Positions 30,729 to 42,197 of a stretch of 64,000 bases of DNA are shown here, piece by piece (the stretch's first letter is position 1; every line of letters begins with the position of its first letter). The notes under the pieces are model-generated. The model did no database searches and was not told the origin of the DNA. It saw only the letters and a program-made list of their open reading frames with translations. The position numbers were made by a program, and so were the translations under genes. Source of the stretch: Zygnema cylindricum (taxonomy: Eukaryota > Streptophyta > Zygnematophyceae > Zygnematales > Zygnemataceae); assembly GCA_037447655.1 (NCBI GenBank), contig JBBHKE010002295.1:1-64000 (forward strand). The letters run 5' to 3'.

Positions 30729-33700
30729 CTCTAGGGTGCCCATATTCAATGGGACTGGGTTAATCTACTGGGAAAGTATGATGATAGGAGCCCTATATGA
30801 GAAAAGATTTTGGGGAATAGTGAGTGGGCGAGTGAAGCGCCAATCCGGTCCAACTATCCCTCTAGGGTTAGCAGGAAGCAGATTTGGTAGAAAACCAGAT
30901 CCACCGTCATCAGAGGAGTCAGAGGACAGAGAAAGCATCGTGATGGAAAAAGGGAAAGAAAAAGAGAACACCACACCTATAGCAACCAGATTTGCTTTCA
31001 TGTCTCCTATTCCAAGGAATGAGGAGAATGACATTGATACCTAGGACTACAACAACATGGCGGCGAAGCATTTTGTCCTCCGTCATCTCACACAAGGACT
31101 CGCAGGTCCTCATTTGCAGGTGGAAAGGGCATCCGATCTGTGGGATGCTCTTATAGAGATGTACCGTAGCGGTACTATTCAGGAACAAAAGCTAGCAGAT
31201 CAAAAGATCAATGGATACTTTCACAAAAGAGAGAAGATGCTTGATTTCTGCAATGAGCTGGCTATACTCTTCATGGAGTTAGAATGTGCCGGAAAAGTAG
31301 AAACCGAGAACGCAAAGGTTCACCGCTTACTCATGAAACTACCCGATGAGTATGAAAACATTGTGAACCGGGTACAGGATCTGCCGAACTTCAGGTGGAT
31401 ATGGAATTCGGTAGTTTGTATGATCCTTGTCCGAGAGAACACAATCGAAATATGGAGGGGAGTTAAGAGTGGACAAGCCTTGGCGGCCTGAGCAAGTTGG
31501 AGAAACAAAGATTCACGCAAACCCCTTGGAAGTAATGGAAGGGAAGATAAAAAAAAACACTCCGATGAGTTCTTAACAAGGAGACCAAAAGGGCTTTGTC
31601 ATTCCTACAAGAAACCCGGGCATTACATGGTAGAATGTACCAAAATGACCAAACTTCGGATAAAGGAGAGGCACACCAAGGGTCAGCCACGAGGGAAGAA
31701 AAAGGCACTTGTCACGTAGGTACTAGAGGAGGAGTGTGATGAAGAGGACGACGAACTTATTTTGGATGAGGAGTTGGAGGCAAAGACAGAAGTCGAAATT
31801 CCACGAGAGCAAAAATGTGCCTTCGGTGGACTGAAAGGTGAAGAAGGCTCGATTGTGGATTCAGGTGCATCCATGCACATGTGCAAGGATAAGCATCTGT
31901 TTACTAAGCTAAGAAAGATCCCTACAGTAGAGATTGAATATGGGGATGGGAGGGTAGTGACCACTACTTATGTAGGATCGGTAGATCTGAAAGTCATAGT
32001 GGAGGGAAAAACCTCAATAGTTACGTTCTCCGATGTATTGTTTATTCCGGGGTTAAACAAAAACCTTATCTCTACATCTGTATTAGATGATAAAGGATTT
32101 GAAACTAGCACCAGAAAAGGAGTTTTTACAGCTAGCTTTGAGGAAAATGTGTATTTCACTGTTGAGAAAGGTAGCCAAGGGATGTTCAGGCTTGCAATAA
32201 GTAATGAAAAACTCAAACTTTACTATGCTGGTGTCAATGATATTATGTTGTGGCATAAGAGACTTGGGCATGTGAATCTAGAAAAGTTAAAAGAAATGAA
32301 AAAGTTGGGAGTAGTTGAAGGGATACGCTTTAGGGAAAATGATAATGTGAGTGATTGCAGTGGGTGTGCCCAAGGTAAAGCACACAGATTACCATTCCCA
32401 AAAGAAGCAACTTATAAAGGAGAAAAAGTTCTTGATATGGTACACAGGGACATTTGGGGACCAACGAGAGTGTCATCACCCGGAGGCAAAAGATTTATGG
32501 TAACCATTACTGATGATTGGTCCCGGTACTCCCGGGTATACTTTCTGAAAAACAAATCAGAAACTCCGGAGTATTTCAAACATTATAAGGCATGGGCCGA
32601 GAAACTGCACGAGACCCCAATAAAGAGAGTAATAAGTGACAATGGAGGGGGATATACCTCCAATTAGTTTGAGGAGTTCTTAAGGGAGGATGGTGTTCAA
32701 CATCAAAAGACAGTTCCAGAAAACCCGGAACAGAATGCTGTTGCTGAGAGATTGAATAGGACACTAAATGATAGTGCCCGGAGTATGTTGTCAGATAAAC
32801 GGATAGGAAAAAGATTTTGGGCCGAAGCTATGAATTGTGCTTATTATTTTAGAAACAGAGTACTAACTTCGGCAGTGAAATGCGAAACTCCATATGAGAA
32901 ATGGACCAGCCGAAAACCAGATCTATCTCACTTAAAGGTTTTTGGTAGTAAAGTCTTCAGTTAAGATACAGATAAATCAAACTGGAAACTAGATCCTAAA
33001 GGAAACTCGGATACTTGTTAGGATATGATGAGGATGTAAAAGGGTATAGAGTGTATGATCTAAAGAGAGAAGATATAATTTTAGTAAAGCATCTGGTAGC
33101 TATAGATGAAGGGAAGTCGGTAGATCCCTTTAAATCCTCAAAGTAAGTCAGAATCAGATTTGAGTCAGATAATTCTGATGACTTTCATCTTCCTAACTAT
33201 CCGGGTCTTCACGAAGATGATATCCTTGCAGATTCAAAACAGACAGATAAAGACTTGAACTTGGAAACACCAATGACACAAGCGGAAGATGTGGTGGAAA
33301 CAGATATGGATCCGAGGGACAGGGGAGAAGCCGTGTTGATTCGAAAGAACCCACGAGAACCATCTATCCCAGCCGCATATTTTGAGGGAGGGAGAAGAAG
33401 CAGCAAAAGGCTTCAAGAGAAACAAGTTAACAACAAGGTAACTAAACTGTCTCACCCGAACGAACCTCAAACATAGGAAGAGGCAATGAACTGCACGGAA
33501 AGAAACCGGTGGAAGACGGCCATCAATGAAAGATGGCTTCCATCATGGCAGTTGACACATGGGAGTAGGTGGACTGTCCACACGATAGAAAACCAATTGG
33601 ATGTAAGTGGGTTTTCAAACTAAAAATGAATCCAGACAATACTATTGAGCGGTATAAGGCCCGATTAGTGGCGAAATGCTTTACTCAGAAAGAGGGAATA

Positions 33701-35046
33701 GACTACGAAGAAACCTTCGCTCTAGTCGTCAGATTTCCCTCGGTCCGGATACTTCTCAGTCTGGCAGCTGTAGAAGACATGGAAGTTCACCAGATGGACA
33801 TAAAGACAGCTTTCCTACATGGAGAACTAGAGGAGGAGATCTTCATGCAACAGCCGGAAGGATTCGTGGAAGAAGGAGAGGAAAGTCAGGTATGTCGGCT
33901 GATCAAATCTCTCTATGGTTTGAAACAGGCGCCCAGACAATGGAACAAGAAACTTGATGAGTTCCTTACCGGTCTGGGATACATCCGCATCAGTTCAGAT
34001 CATTCAATTTATGTTTTTGAAGATGAGGAAGGTGTCATCTTTATTGCAATTTATGTTGATGATCTTCTTGTTCTAAGTAAGTCATTAAAGAAAATCAACA
34101 AACTAAAAACAGATCTAAAGGGAAGATTCGAAATGAAGGATATGGGGGAAGCTAGATATATTTTGGGAATACAAGTAGAGAGAGATAGAAAAAAAATGAT
34201 AATTAGACTAACTCAGAAAGAGGCAATTCAAAACATGTTATAAAAATTTCAGATGAACAAAGCCAACAGTTGTACAACTCCCATGGATCTAAAGAAGGAA
34301 AGTGAGGGGAGTGAGGAAGGAGACATCCTAATTCTAGATGATGAACTAGGTCCAGAAGAAAAGAAGTTTATGCAGACTATTCCATACAGACAAGTAGTGG
34401 GCAGTCTGATTTATTTTATGAATTGAACGAGACCGGATTTGGCAGCAGCTGTAGCAATGCTAAGTAGAAGTCTGAATGCTCCTACCAAAACGGATTGGGA
34501 AGCAGCTAAAAGGGTCCTCAGATATCTCATACGAACTAGAGATCTATGGCTGCATCTGGGTGGGGAAAACACTGACATCACCACTTGGAGTGATGCCAGC
34601 TATGGGGATGCTCCGATGAGAAGATGAACATCTGGATATGTGTTGTATGTGGGGAATGGTGCTTGTTGCAAGAGCAGTAAGCAGCAAAAGGTCATTGCTC
34701 AGTCTACCATGGAGGCAGAGTATATGGCATCTTGCTCTGCTGTGAAGGAATTGATGTGGGCCAAATCCTTGCTTAGTGAATAGGGGTACCTAAAGAGTGG
34801 AATTCAGAAAATATTCTGTGATAATCAAGCATCAATTCCAATTGGTGCTAATCCCAAACATCATTTTAAAGCAAAACACATGGACATCAGACTTAGCTTT
34901 GTTAGAGAAAAAGTGGAGAACAAAATAATAAGTGTAGAATACAGACCAGAGAGTCAGATGGTGGCAGACATGGTGACTAAGCCTGTACCGTCTCCTAAAC
35001 TAATTTTTTGCAGAGAGAGATGTGGACTTAAAGTTAAAAGTGACTA
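30718..35046 (+). pseudogene. E1 gag-pol, inactivated
   Basis: Gag is open from the LTR ATG (30,694) or primer-site ATG (30,718) to a TAG at about 31,042. It reopens at 31,057-31,491 (MAAKHFVLRHLTQGL). The knuckle at about 31,597 reads CHSYKKPGHYMVEC, with the second Cys lost. Protease DSGAS (about 31,855) and an open segment at 31,762-32,667 include the integrase zinc region and the first catalytic Asp (HRDIWG). A TAG at about 32,665 and a frame break near 33,000 follow. RT is open at 33,569-34,243 with YVDDLLVL at about 34,050, then stops in LEKF. RNase H (34,439 onward) has a stop and ends with SD-stop at 35,046. Confidence 0.85.
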
Positions 35047-35060
35047 GAAAATAAGGGGAG

Positions 35061-35269
35061 TGTTGAAATTAAAGGTATTTTCTAGGTTATTTAATAAAGT
35101 TAAATAGGAGCAAAAAAAAGCAAAGGCAGCCTTCTTGTAACTTCTCTCTCTAGCCCTCATACTTGTCGTAGTCAGTAAAGGCTGGAGAGGAACCTAGAGC
35201 AATGGCTGCCTATGCTCCTTCTTGTCAGAAGGTAGATCATTGGTAAACTTACCAAAAGGATTGGCGGAA
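35061..35269 (+). repeat. E1 3' LTR, first 209 bp only
   Basis: It matches 29,729 onward (TGTTGAAATTAAAGGTATTT) through GATTGGCGGA, then switches without a spacer to D-family gag. Confidence 0.85.
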
Positions 35270-35279
35270 AGGCGATACC

Positions 35280-38200
35280 AGCAGCAGCACCACTAACAAC
35301 GGCGACAAGGGTTCAGATCGAAAGATTGGAGTATGAAAAGTGTAACTTCAAAGACAAGGTTGCTTAACTCTTAATTCTTAGAAGTGTAGCAAAAGGCATT
35401 GCCATTTCCCTTATGCACGTCAAATCTTCATCTCAGATTTGGATATCACTAGTTAACAAATATAAGAGCGGATCATTGCAGCAGCAACAGCTGGCAGAAA
35501 ACAAGATTGCAGCTTATACTTATAAGGGAGGAAGCATGAATAATTATTGCAATGATTTAGGAGCATTATTTGGAGAGCTAGAGAGTGCAGGTAACTCATG
35601 GTCTGAGAGAGAAAGAGTGAACTTATTAATGATGAAACTACCTGAAGAGTATAACAATATCATTAATCGATTGCAGGACATAAGAGATAGCAATTGGAAT
35701 TGGGATGACACAGTGGGAATGATTTTAGTGAAAGAAAGCACCATAGAGCTTAGGAGAGGGAGTCCAAGTGTTCAAGCATTGTCTGCAGGAGCTGATTGGC
35801 TGAAGCGTGACGAGGAGAGAGAGAAAGATCCTTATCGAAACTTTGGAGGAAGAGGACAAGGAGGTGGCAGATTTGATAGACAGGGGAGAGGAACTTCTCG
35901 TGGAGGATTATGTCACTTCTGCAAAAAACCGGGACACTATATGGCAGATTCTGGCAAACTTGCAGATCTTCGACTAAAAGATGGGCAAGGGAACTCAAGA
36001 AATGGAGGAAAGAAAAAGGCTTTCCTAACTCAAGATCATGATGAGCAAGAGAACGAAGAAACCGAATAGGAAGAGGAGCTTGAGGAGCTTGATGAGCTTC
36101 TTCTTAATCCGAAAAACACTGAAAATCATTTTGACATTCCACGGAGACAAAAGTGTGCTTTCGGAGGTAAGAGGGATCCACCTGAAGATGGGTGGATCAT
36201 AGACTCAAGGGCCTCAATGCATATGTGCAAAGATAAAAGGTGGTTCACTAAACTGAGAAAGATCCCAACAGTTGAGATAGAGTACGGAGATGGTAGAGTA
36301 GAAACCGCAAGTCTTGTTGGAACTGTTGACTTGAAGGTTCTAGTTAATGGAAAGGCCTCAATTATAACACTCTCAGAATTTCTTTACATTCCACAGCTTA
36401 GTAAGAACTTGGTCTCAATAGCTTTCCTAGATGAAAAGGAGTTTGAAACAGGAACTAGGAAAGGAATCTTCACAGCAAGCTTTGATAATGAGGTTTATTT
36501 CATAGCTGAGAAAGGCAGTCTGGGAATGTTCAAAATTGTGCTTTGCAATGAAAAGAGTGTTCTCTACTCGTGTGCAGGTGAGGTGATGATTTGGCACAAA
36601 AGGTTGGGGCATGTGTATCTAGATAGATTAAAGAAAATGAAGAAAAATGGAATAGTGGAGGGTATTACTTTTGAGGATGATGAAACCTTTGATGATTGTA
36701 GTGGATGTGCCTAAGGGAAGATTCATAGACTTCCATTTCCAAAGGCAACCACATATAGGAGAGAGAAAGTATTGGATCTAATTCACACATATGTTTGGGG
36801 ACTTGCTAGATCTGCTTCACATGGGGGGAAGAGGTGGATGTTAACTATCACAAATGATTCGTCTAGATACACGAAGGTATACTTTCTCAGACATAAGTCA
36901 GAGGTATTGAGATGTTTCAAAGAGCATAAAGTATGGAGTGAAAAACTACACGAAACCTCAATAAAAGAGATAAGAAGTGATAATGGGAAAGAATACACCT
37001 CAAGGGAATTTGAAGAATATCTTAAAGAAGAAGGAATTCATCATGAGAAAACTGTTCCCTATAATCCGGAACAAAATGGAGTAGCACAAAGAGTGAATAG
37101 AACTTTAGGAGATATGTCCAGAAGTATGTTAACTGATAAGAGGATAGGGTTGCAGTTTTGGGCGGAGTCTATGAACTATGCTAATTTCATCAAAAATAGA
37201 GTTCTAACTTCAGCAAATAAGGAGGAAACTCCGTATGAGAGGTGGACAGGAAGAAAGCCTGATTTGTCTAGTTAGAGAGTGTTCGGAAGTCAAGTCTACA
37301 GTTTGGATTCCGATAAGACTAAATGGAAGTTAGAGGGGAGAGGGAAGCCAGGATATCTTGTAGGATATGATGAGAGCACAAAAAGATACTGAGTGTATGA
37401 CTTGAAAAAGAAAGATATAATTTTGGTAAAACACATAGTGGTGATGAATGAAGAGAAGTCCATTGATCCATTCAAATATAATAAGGAAGTCAAAATCAGA
37501 TTTGAAACGGATCAGTTTTCTGACTTTGACTTTGAAAATGAAGAGAAGGAAGAGGGAGAAAAAGAAAAATCTGCAAAATTACCAAAGGAGAAGGAGGAAA
37601 GGACAACATCCAAGGTAAGGCCACAATACGAAGTGGAAACCGAAGAGGAACTTGATGAGACACCGGAATTGGAGGATAGAGGAGCTGAAAATCTCCCTAA
37701 ACGAAACCCAGGGATGCCTTCCATACCGGCGTCCGATTTTGAAGGGGGGAGAAGAAGTAGTAAACGACTTCAAGAAAGACAAGTAAATAACCAACTCACA
37801 AAGATGTCTCACCCAGATGAACCTCGGACATACTAAGAGGCCATAAACACTCCAGAAAGTAGCAGGTGGATCACAGCTATAAATGAAGAAATGGCCTCTA
37901 TCATGGAAGCCAATACATGGGAGTTGGTAGATTGTCAACCGGACCGAAAACCGATCGGATGTAAGTGGGTTTTTAAACTTAAATTAAACCCGGATAATAC
38001 CATTAAGAGGTACAAAGCTAGGTTAGTTGCAAAAGGGTATACTTAGAAAGAGGGGATAGACTACGAAGAAACCTTTGCACCTGTTGTCAGATTTCCTTCT
38101 GTTAGAATCCTTTTAAGTATAGCGGCAGCGGAGGATATGGAAATCCACCAGATGGATATTAAAACGACCTTTTTGGACGGAGAGTTGGAAGAAGAAATTT

Positions 38201-39405
38201 ACATGAGGCAACCAGATGGATTCGTGGAAAGTGGGGAAGAAAACAAAGTTTGCAAACTAATAAAATCACTCTATGGGCTTAAGCAAGCCCCGCAACAGTG
38301 GAATATAAAGCTCGACGAATTTCTGACCGGTTTGGGGTATACCAGAATTAGTTCAGATCACTCCATATATTTATTTGAGGATTAGGATGGAGTGATATCT
38401 ATTGCTATTTATGTGGATGATTTGTTGGTCTTAAGCAAGTCATTAGATAAAATTAACAAACTAAAACGGGATCTTAGAAGCCGCTTTGACATGAAAGATC
38501 TCGGCGAAGCAAAGTACATTTTGGGAATTCAAATGGAGAGAGATAGAGGGAATAGGATTATAAGACTCACTCAGAAAGAAGCAATTGGTAATATGCTAGA
38601 AAAATTTCAAATGGAGAAAGCAAACAGATGTACTACTCCCATGGATTTGAAGAAAGTGAGTGAGGGGAGTGAAGAGGGAGGAATATTGATCATAAATGAT
38701 GAGATAGATGAGATAAAAAAAAGATTTATGAAAAATATCCCTTATCGGCATATTCTAGGCAGTTTAATATGTTTTATGAATTGTACCCGGCCAGATATAG
38801 CTGCAGCCGTAGGAGTCCTCAGCAAGAGTCTAAATGAACCAAGACAGAGAGACTGGGAGGCCGCCAAAAGGGTGATGAGGTATTTGGTGGGGAAAAGGGA
38901 ATTGTGGTTGCATTTGGGAGGGGAGCACACTGACATCACAACCTGGAGTGATGCCAGTTATAGAGATATGCCTTTAAGGCGGTGTACGACTGGATATGTG
39001 TTGCAAATTGGATCTGGTGCATGCTGTTGGAGTAGCAATCAACAAAAAGTAGTTGCTCAGTCCACTATGGAGGCTGAATACATGGCTTCTTGTGCTGCTA
39101 CTAAAGAATTAATGTGGGTGAAATCTCTTCTTGAAGAACTTAGGTTCATGAAGACAAAAACTCAGAATGTTTTTTGTGATAATCAAGCTGCTATCTCTAT
39201 TTCAGCTAATCCGAAACATCACTTCAAAGCTAAGCATATGGATATTATACTAAGCTTTGTCAGAGAGAAGGTTGAAAATAAAATCATTAAACTGGTTCAT
39301 AAAACTGATAGAGAAATGATTGCAGACATGATGACAAAACCAGTACCTTCCCCTAAGTTGATTTATTGTAGAGAAAATTGTGGATTAAAATTGAAAAGTG
39401 ACTAA
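35280..39405 (+). pseudogene. D1 gag-pol, inactivated
   Basis: Gag is open at 35,413-36,069 (YKSGSLQQQQLAENK; LLMMKLPEEYNNIINRLQ). Its knuckle CHFCKKPGHYMADS has the last Cys changed to Ser. The protease site reads DSRAS (about 36,200), probably dead. Integrase is in 36,217-37,275 with single stops (for example in CAQGK at about 36,712); SDNGKEY and EQNGVAQR are preserved. RT is interrupted by stops at about 38,045 and 38,385. From 38,392 to 39,405, 337 codons are open and include YVDDLLVL (about 38,407) and a complete-looking RNase H (SDASY, MEAEYMAS, FCDNQAA). The ORF ends 13 bp before the LTR. Confidence 0.85.
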
Positions 39406-39418
39406 GAATTAATGGGAG

Positions 39419-40318
39419 TGTTGAAAAGAGGTAATTAATAGTTCACTTCTATAGTTTAGTTAGAATGTAAAGAGAGAGAAAGAGAGAACCAAAGGCAAGC
39501 CATGGCTGCCGCGTCATTTATGAGGGAGAATGAAATAGAAGGTAGTTTACTATTTGTAGCAAAATACAGCCTCTAGCCGGATTTTAACCGGGGTCTACGG
39601 AGTACTACTTAGACCCTAGCCTTATCCATTAAGGCACTAACGAAACGATATACATATTACGTTTCACGCATATTTTTCTATTTGTTAAACGGGCTAATTT
39701 GCAGCAGACTAACGAAAACACGCATTAATCAATTCATGCATGGAAGCGAATCGAAGCCGCATAAATACAAATGATCGGACGACCACAATTGCAGCCGCCA
39801 CCCGTAATAAACTTTCGGCGGCCTTTGGGGATAGGGTCACGCGACGCCACATGGCACCATACTATTGGATACCGGAGAAGATGGGAGGAGGAACCATGGC
39901 TCCCGTTTTCACAGGCGTCACTTTGAAAGCCATATCGTACAATGGCCGTACAATAAGTACATCGCCTAATGTACCTTCTTGTACTATATAGTGTTTCTAT
40001 TGGACTAGGGTTTAGTAGTAGGCAGTCGTAAGTAGGCAGACCATGACTTAGTGAAATTTAGGTACCTCTCTCTAAGAGAGCTTGTAACTATAAAGGTCAT
40101 CTTTGACCAACCATAAGTTACTGCTCAGGGGAGCAAATTCAGTGATTCTTTTTGCGTTTGACTCAAGGGAGTCTTGTCCTCACAGGGGTGAGAGTGGTCA
40201 AAACATTTGTGTGCCTGGGCGGCGCTTATTCAGCGGGATAGTAGAAGAGGCAAATATTATCCTAGAGGCTTTACATAGGCTGCTCATTCTCTGGGTCAAT
40301 GGAGACCACAGAATTGCA
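39419..40318 (+). repeat. D1 3' LTR
   Basis: A 900-bp LTR with the tRNA-like module (39,561-39,640), GTAC cluster (39,928-39,990) and hairpins. The hairpins are GGTCA/TGACC (40,095), TGCTC-AGGG-GAGCA (40,122), GACTC-AAGG-GAGTC (40,160) and CTCAC-AGGG-GTGAG (40,179). Confidence 0.88.
39561..39640 (-). other. tRNA-like cloverleaf, antisense in D1 LTR (best preserved)
   Basis: On the minus strand it has a D-arm GCC-TTAATGGATAA-GGC (39,619-39,635), an anticodon-arm-like hairpin GGGTCT..AGACCC (39,591-39,616) with an enlarged 14-base loop, a T-arm CCGG-TTAAAAT-CCGG (39,577-39,591) and TTTT at 39,561-39,564. The D-arm is of the TAATGGATAAGGC type common in tRNA-Arg. No acceptor stem is seen, so it is not scored as a tRNA gene. 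Confidence 0.6.
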
Positions 40319-40903
40319 ATGGTCATACATAAAGCACACCATCACCTGTACTTTTTTGTACAACACACTATTGTGATTAGTGCCGTATGTTAGTAGATAG
40401 AGTTTTACAGAGAGATAGACTTATAAAATTTATTAGAAAGCCACCTCTCTTCGAGAAAGCTCCTGTTTTAGAGAGAGATAGGACTTAGAAAATTTATTAG
40501 TAGCCACCTCTCTCCGAGAGAGCTCCTATACAAAAGGTCATCTTTGACCACTCATAACTTACTGCTCAGGGGAGCAAATTCAGAGATTTTTTTTGTTGCG
40601 CACTCAAGGGAGTCCATGCTACATAAGGGTGTTGTTGGTGAGAGTCTTTGCCTGCCAAGGTGGCTGCATTTCTAAGGGAAAGTCAAAGTGGGTGAATGTG
40701 TCTAAAACTCATATTCTAGCTTTGCATTCTGTGGTGGAACTTAGCATACAGAAAGTCTTATTTCACAGGGGTGAAGTTGTATTGGGGTTCTGATTGTCAA
40801 AGGGTCAATCATTTGGGTTTGTATCAACTTGAAGTTGACACTAACTAGATAAGCTTCTTTGGATCTGCGAATTCTATGAGGGAATGGACCCCATAGAGTT
40901 TCA

Positions 40904-41788
40904 TGCCTGTTGCTAATTGAATGTACGAATCGTTTTTGGAATGGCGGCGGGTATGACAGGCGGTTTGTGTCACGTCGTGTAGGCGGTATCGTTTTTGGAA
41001 TGGCGGCGGGTATGACATGCTGCTAATTGGATGTACGGATCGTTTTTGGAATGGCGGCGCGCATGATAGGCGGTTTGTGTCACGTCGTGTAGGCGGTTTG
41101 TGTCACCTGGTGTTGCTGTAATTTTTGCGTGGATATAAAATTGTCCACGTGTAATTCTAGGCGACCAATCACAATATGCTTGAGACGAGGTAGTTGTTGA
41201 GATTGTACATTTTGGACCAATTTAGATTAAATGTTTACTCTAATACATCATAACATTAACGCTAATACCGGTCACAAGCCGAAAAGACAAATGGGAGTGC
41301 CTCCTTTTTAGAGTTAAGACACATATTAGGGTTAATTCACTCTAATAAAACAAAGCATCGCGACATTATTAGTGTTAAGAACCCTTATTAACGTACAGTA
41401 TCGAGGTACAACAGACAAGCGACCAACTTTTTCGACAACAAGTGTTGCGTAAACGCTACAACCGTATAAGTTACACATCTAACAACTGGACAAAAAGTGA
41501 GTGCTTTACGGCGTAGCGCTGACGCTTAACCGCGGTAAAATAGTCTGACATGTATGTATGAATCTTTTACGTGACGGCGTACTATTTCAAACAAATTGTA
41601 CGGGTACCTATATTAGTGTAAGCATGTTTGCGACCGACATTTATTTTTTCAAAGAGCCAAATTAGCATTAGTAAACAATAAGAATGTATGTTTTTTTCCA
41701 AAAATTTCAAATTCCTAATTAGCGTAAATCACAATAATTATTCCTATACGCTAAAGAAACCTGTACGCAAATAGGGATTGGCGGTGTA
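40904..41788 (-). repeat. Right arm of the inverted-repeat element, outer part
   Basis: This is the reverse-complement counterpart of 350-1,140. Near the C2 junction it carries a local duplication (TCGTTTTTGGAATGGCGGCG at about 40,930, 40,990 and 41,041, plus repeated GGCGGTTTGTGTCACGTCG). It ends GGCGGTGTA at 41,788. Confidence 0.65.
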
Positions 41789-42197
41789 GCCTGCTGTAGG
41801 GAATGCGCCTAGTCTATACGTAAAGCTTCAAGTTATGTGGTACAAAACTGTACAAAAAAGTGTCAGATAACGGCGTCGAGGTAGGAAATTTCAGATTCGA
41901 TTCATAGCTGAGGAAAATCGAACCTAAATCGGACCTAAAACTGGGGAAACTGTACGTAAAAAAATTATAAGTACTGCACCGCCCATTGTTATTACTTATT
42001 AGCGTTAACTATTTTTCGGGTCGTTAGAGCTCTTTACCTTTCGATTGCTTTCCTCGGAAAATAAATCCAACGGTCCATCACGGATCTAAATGCTTATGAA
42101 TTTCAAAAAAATGTTTAAGAACTCTCATTCAGCGCCCCTAAATTTTGACCCTCTAACCTAAAAGTGAATTAGTAGTTATGTTTTCTAATTTACGCTA
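41789..42197. other. Intergenic, no gene seen
   Basis: No gene or element end is recognisable. AAAAAGTGTCAGATAACGGC (about 41,857) recurs nearly unchanged at about 42,524, on the far side of the MITE. Confidence 0.4.

Larger units (their letters stand above)
29729..35269 (+). mobile_element. Copia element E1, 3' LTR truncated
   Basis: The 5' LTR is 29,729-30,713 (985 bp), followed by a perfect primer-binding site, gag-pol, a purine tract and the first about 209 bp of the 3' LTR (35,061-35,269). It then joins directly to the gag of D1. A deletion, not an insertion, best explains the join, because D1 lacks its own 5' LTR and gag start. Confidence 0.85.
35270..40318 (+). mobile_element. Copia element D1, 5'-truncated
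   Basis: It begins inside gag (compare D2 near 56,120) and runs through pol to a purine tract and a full 3' LTR (39,419-40,318, 900 bp, TGTTGAAAAGAGG to GAATTGCA). The C2 LTR resumes directly after it at 40,319. Confidence 0.85.
29566..40903 (+). mobile_element. C-family LTR (C2), probably solo, split by E1/D1
   Basis: The first 163 bp (29,566-29,728) and last 585 bp (40,319-40,903) match the C1 LTR start and end. The C1-equivalent middle, about 540 bp including the tRNA-like module, is missing. The terminal TG has decayed to TT and the element ends TTTCA at 40,903. It interrupts the right foldback arm, since the left arm is continuous here. I could not find a clean target duplication. Confidence 0.7.
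350..41788. mobile_element. Large foldback-like inverted-repeat DNA element, filled with nested retrotransposons
   Basis: The left arm (350-4,004) reappears in reverse complement as the right arm (26,334-29,565 and 40,904-41,788). Both outer ends read TACACCGCCAAT going inward and then stay alignable for kilobases. The arms look roughly 80-90% alike by eye and differ by private insertions: a solo LTR in the left arm, and a short solo LTR plus an 11.3-kb copia cluster in the right. Without the insertions the element would be about 7-8 kb and almost entirely palindromic. No transposase is recognised. The terminal TA could be part of a TA target duplication, but the superfamily is unassigned. 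Divergence between arms argues against an assembly artefact. The exact centre is lost under A1 and the minisatellite. Confidence 0.65.

Noticed and set aside
40930-41110. Repeats near 41 kb as a CRISPR-like or satellite array
   Set aside because: There are only two to three imperfect copies with irregular spacing at a retroelement junction. They are best read as a local duplication in the foldback arm.
1-41788. Inverted arms as an assembly artefact
   Set aside because: The arms differ by many substitutions and by private insertions with target duplications, so they are old, separate sequences.
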